Shown: one piece after another, positions 63,531 to 64,000 of the stretch
Layout: every line of letters begins with the position of its first letter
Numbering within the stretch: position 1 is the stretch's first letter
Source of the DNA: Flavobacteriaceae bacterium UBA3159
GTDB lineage: Bacteria; Bacteroidota; Bacteroidia; Flavobacteriales; Flavobacteriaceae
Assembly: GCA_002364535.1 (NCBI GenBank)
Contig: DEYL01000047.1
Span: 1 to 64,000, forward strand
DNA: 64,000 bases
Direction: 5' to 3'
Translations under genes and position numbers: made by a program
Notes under the pieces: model-generated
Database searches by the model: none
The model's input: the letters and a program-made list of their open reading frames with translations, nothing else
What the model was told of the DNA's origin: nothing

Positions 63531-64000
63531 TTAGCGATTAACTCTTTTTAAAAGCAACGGAATTCCGACTTCAGTGATCTCATGTCCATAGCCTCCTATT
63601 TCTATCAATTCGTTTTGCTGGTGACAATTGATTTTTAACATTCTTCTCAAATAGGCATTTTCCTCATACATACCAAAAAATTCCTTTTCGCGGTCTCCCG
63701 TGATCAATGTGATGGGGGGGGCATCGCCGCGAGCGTGATATACCGGAGCATAGTGATCGATCAGTGCTTGGGTGATCTCCATACCGTATTCTTTTCGAAT
63801 GGTGTGATTGGTAAAAGTCGTAGCCGATAGTGTAATGACGCCTTTGATTTGGTTGGCCTCCAACTTGTATTTTTTGAGCCATTTTTGATCCAAACTCACC
63901 ATCAGAGACAAATAGCCTCCCGACGAAAATCCACAGACGTAGATCTGTGATGTGTCACCACCGTATTGACCGATGTTTTTAAACACCCAGGCAACTGCGG
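63531..64000 (-). CDS. Alpha/beta hydrolase (esterase/lipase-like), partial at right edge
   Basis: The gene runs off the window: the reading frame is open to base 64000 (AVAWVFKNIGQYGGD) and the shown start at a GTG is internal. About 156 C-terminal residues are visible. The nucleophile elbow is GFSSGGYLS, the acid is in LITGDREKEF, and the His in GGYGHEITEVG. This is the carbohydrate-esterase/BD-FAE-like layout (AVxWV-NI-YGGD). An 8-base G tract at 63714-63721 (plus strand) lies inside the gene, encoding DAPPI. It precedes the SUMF1-fold gene by nine bases. Confidence 0.85.
   Translation of the reverse strand, partial: AVAWVFKNIGQYGGDTSQIYVCGFSSGGYLSLMVSLDQKWLKKYKLEANQIKGVITLSATTFTNHTIRKEYGMEITQALIDHYAPVYHARGDAPPITLITGDREKEFFGMYEENAYLRRMLKINCHQQNELIEIGGYGHEITEVGIPLLLKRVNR

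Noticed and set aside
1..64000. CRISPR array, insertion sequence or prophage genes
   Set aside because: No regularly spaced repeats, transposase, integrase or phage structural genes were recognised.

Overview
The window looks like a chromosomal segment of a marine Bacteroidetes bacterium of the class Flavobacteriia. The evidence is the low GC content, the absence of Shine-Dalgarno sequences before most starts, promoters of the TTTG / TAnnTTTG type, a type IX secretion sorting tail, a TonB receptor with a carboxypeptidase-regulatory-like N-terminus, a GYDIA-type GHMP kinase, and many S1-family sulfatases.

The left half (1-31,250) is mostly core genome. It holds the end of a probable secG with groES-groEL, a four-gene heavy-metal (probably copper) locus with a TonB receptor, and purH. 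A tightly overlapping elongasome operon follows (mreB-mreC-mreD-pbp2-rodA), then an orphan OppC-type permease and a Prc/Tsp protease. Next come surE - small membrane protein - lpxB and a decayed comEC tail, a thioredoxin, a POT peptide transporter, and class II HMG-CoA reductase with a GHMP kinase (mevalonate pathway). The block ends with an envelope-biogenesis run on the minus strand (coaX - outer-membrane protein - TPR protein - lptC - small membrane protein - CNNM/CorC protein - PpiD-like PPIase) and tRNA-Phe.

Immediately downstream of tRNA-Phe the sequence becomes visibly more AT-rich (about 31.3-43.3 kb). It carries a self-contained arabinose cluster: araB-araD-araA, a GH43-type protein, a GH51 alpha-L-arabinofuranosidase and three formylglycine sulfatases, with no SusC/SusD pair and no integrase. 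The simplest reading is an acquired island for a sulfated, arabinose-containing algal polysaccharide.

From 43.4 kb to the end the base composition returns to that of the left half, but gene content is still accessory and glycan-related. An operon of planctomycete-like proteins comes first (esterase, PSCyt1/DUF1549/LamG/DUF1553 haem protein, DUF1501, DUF2231-cytochrome-LRR). RmuC and an acyl-CoA thioesterase separate it from two further lipoprotein sulfatases. A Gfo/Idh oxidoreductase, a DUF1800-DUF1501 pair with a T9SS tail, and a minus-strand run follow; that run comprises an alpha/beta hydrolase cut by the window edge, a SUMF1-fold protein lacking the FGE cysteines, a signal-bearing Gfo/Idh protein and a signal-bearing TIM-barrel isomerase. 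Together these suggest removal of sulfate, acyl and glycosyl groups from marine glycans, coupled to extracytoplasmic redox proteins of unknown function.
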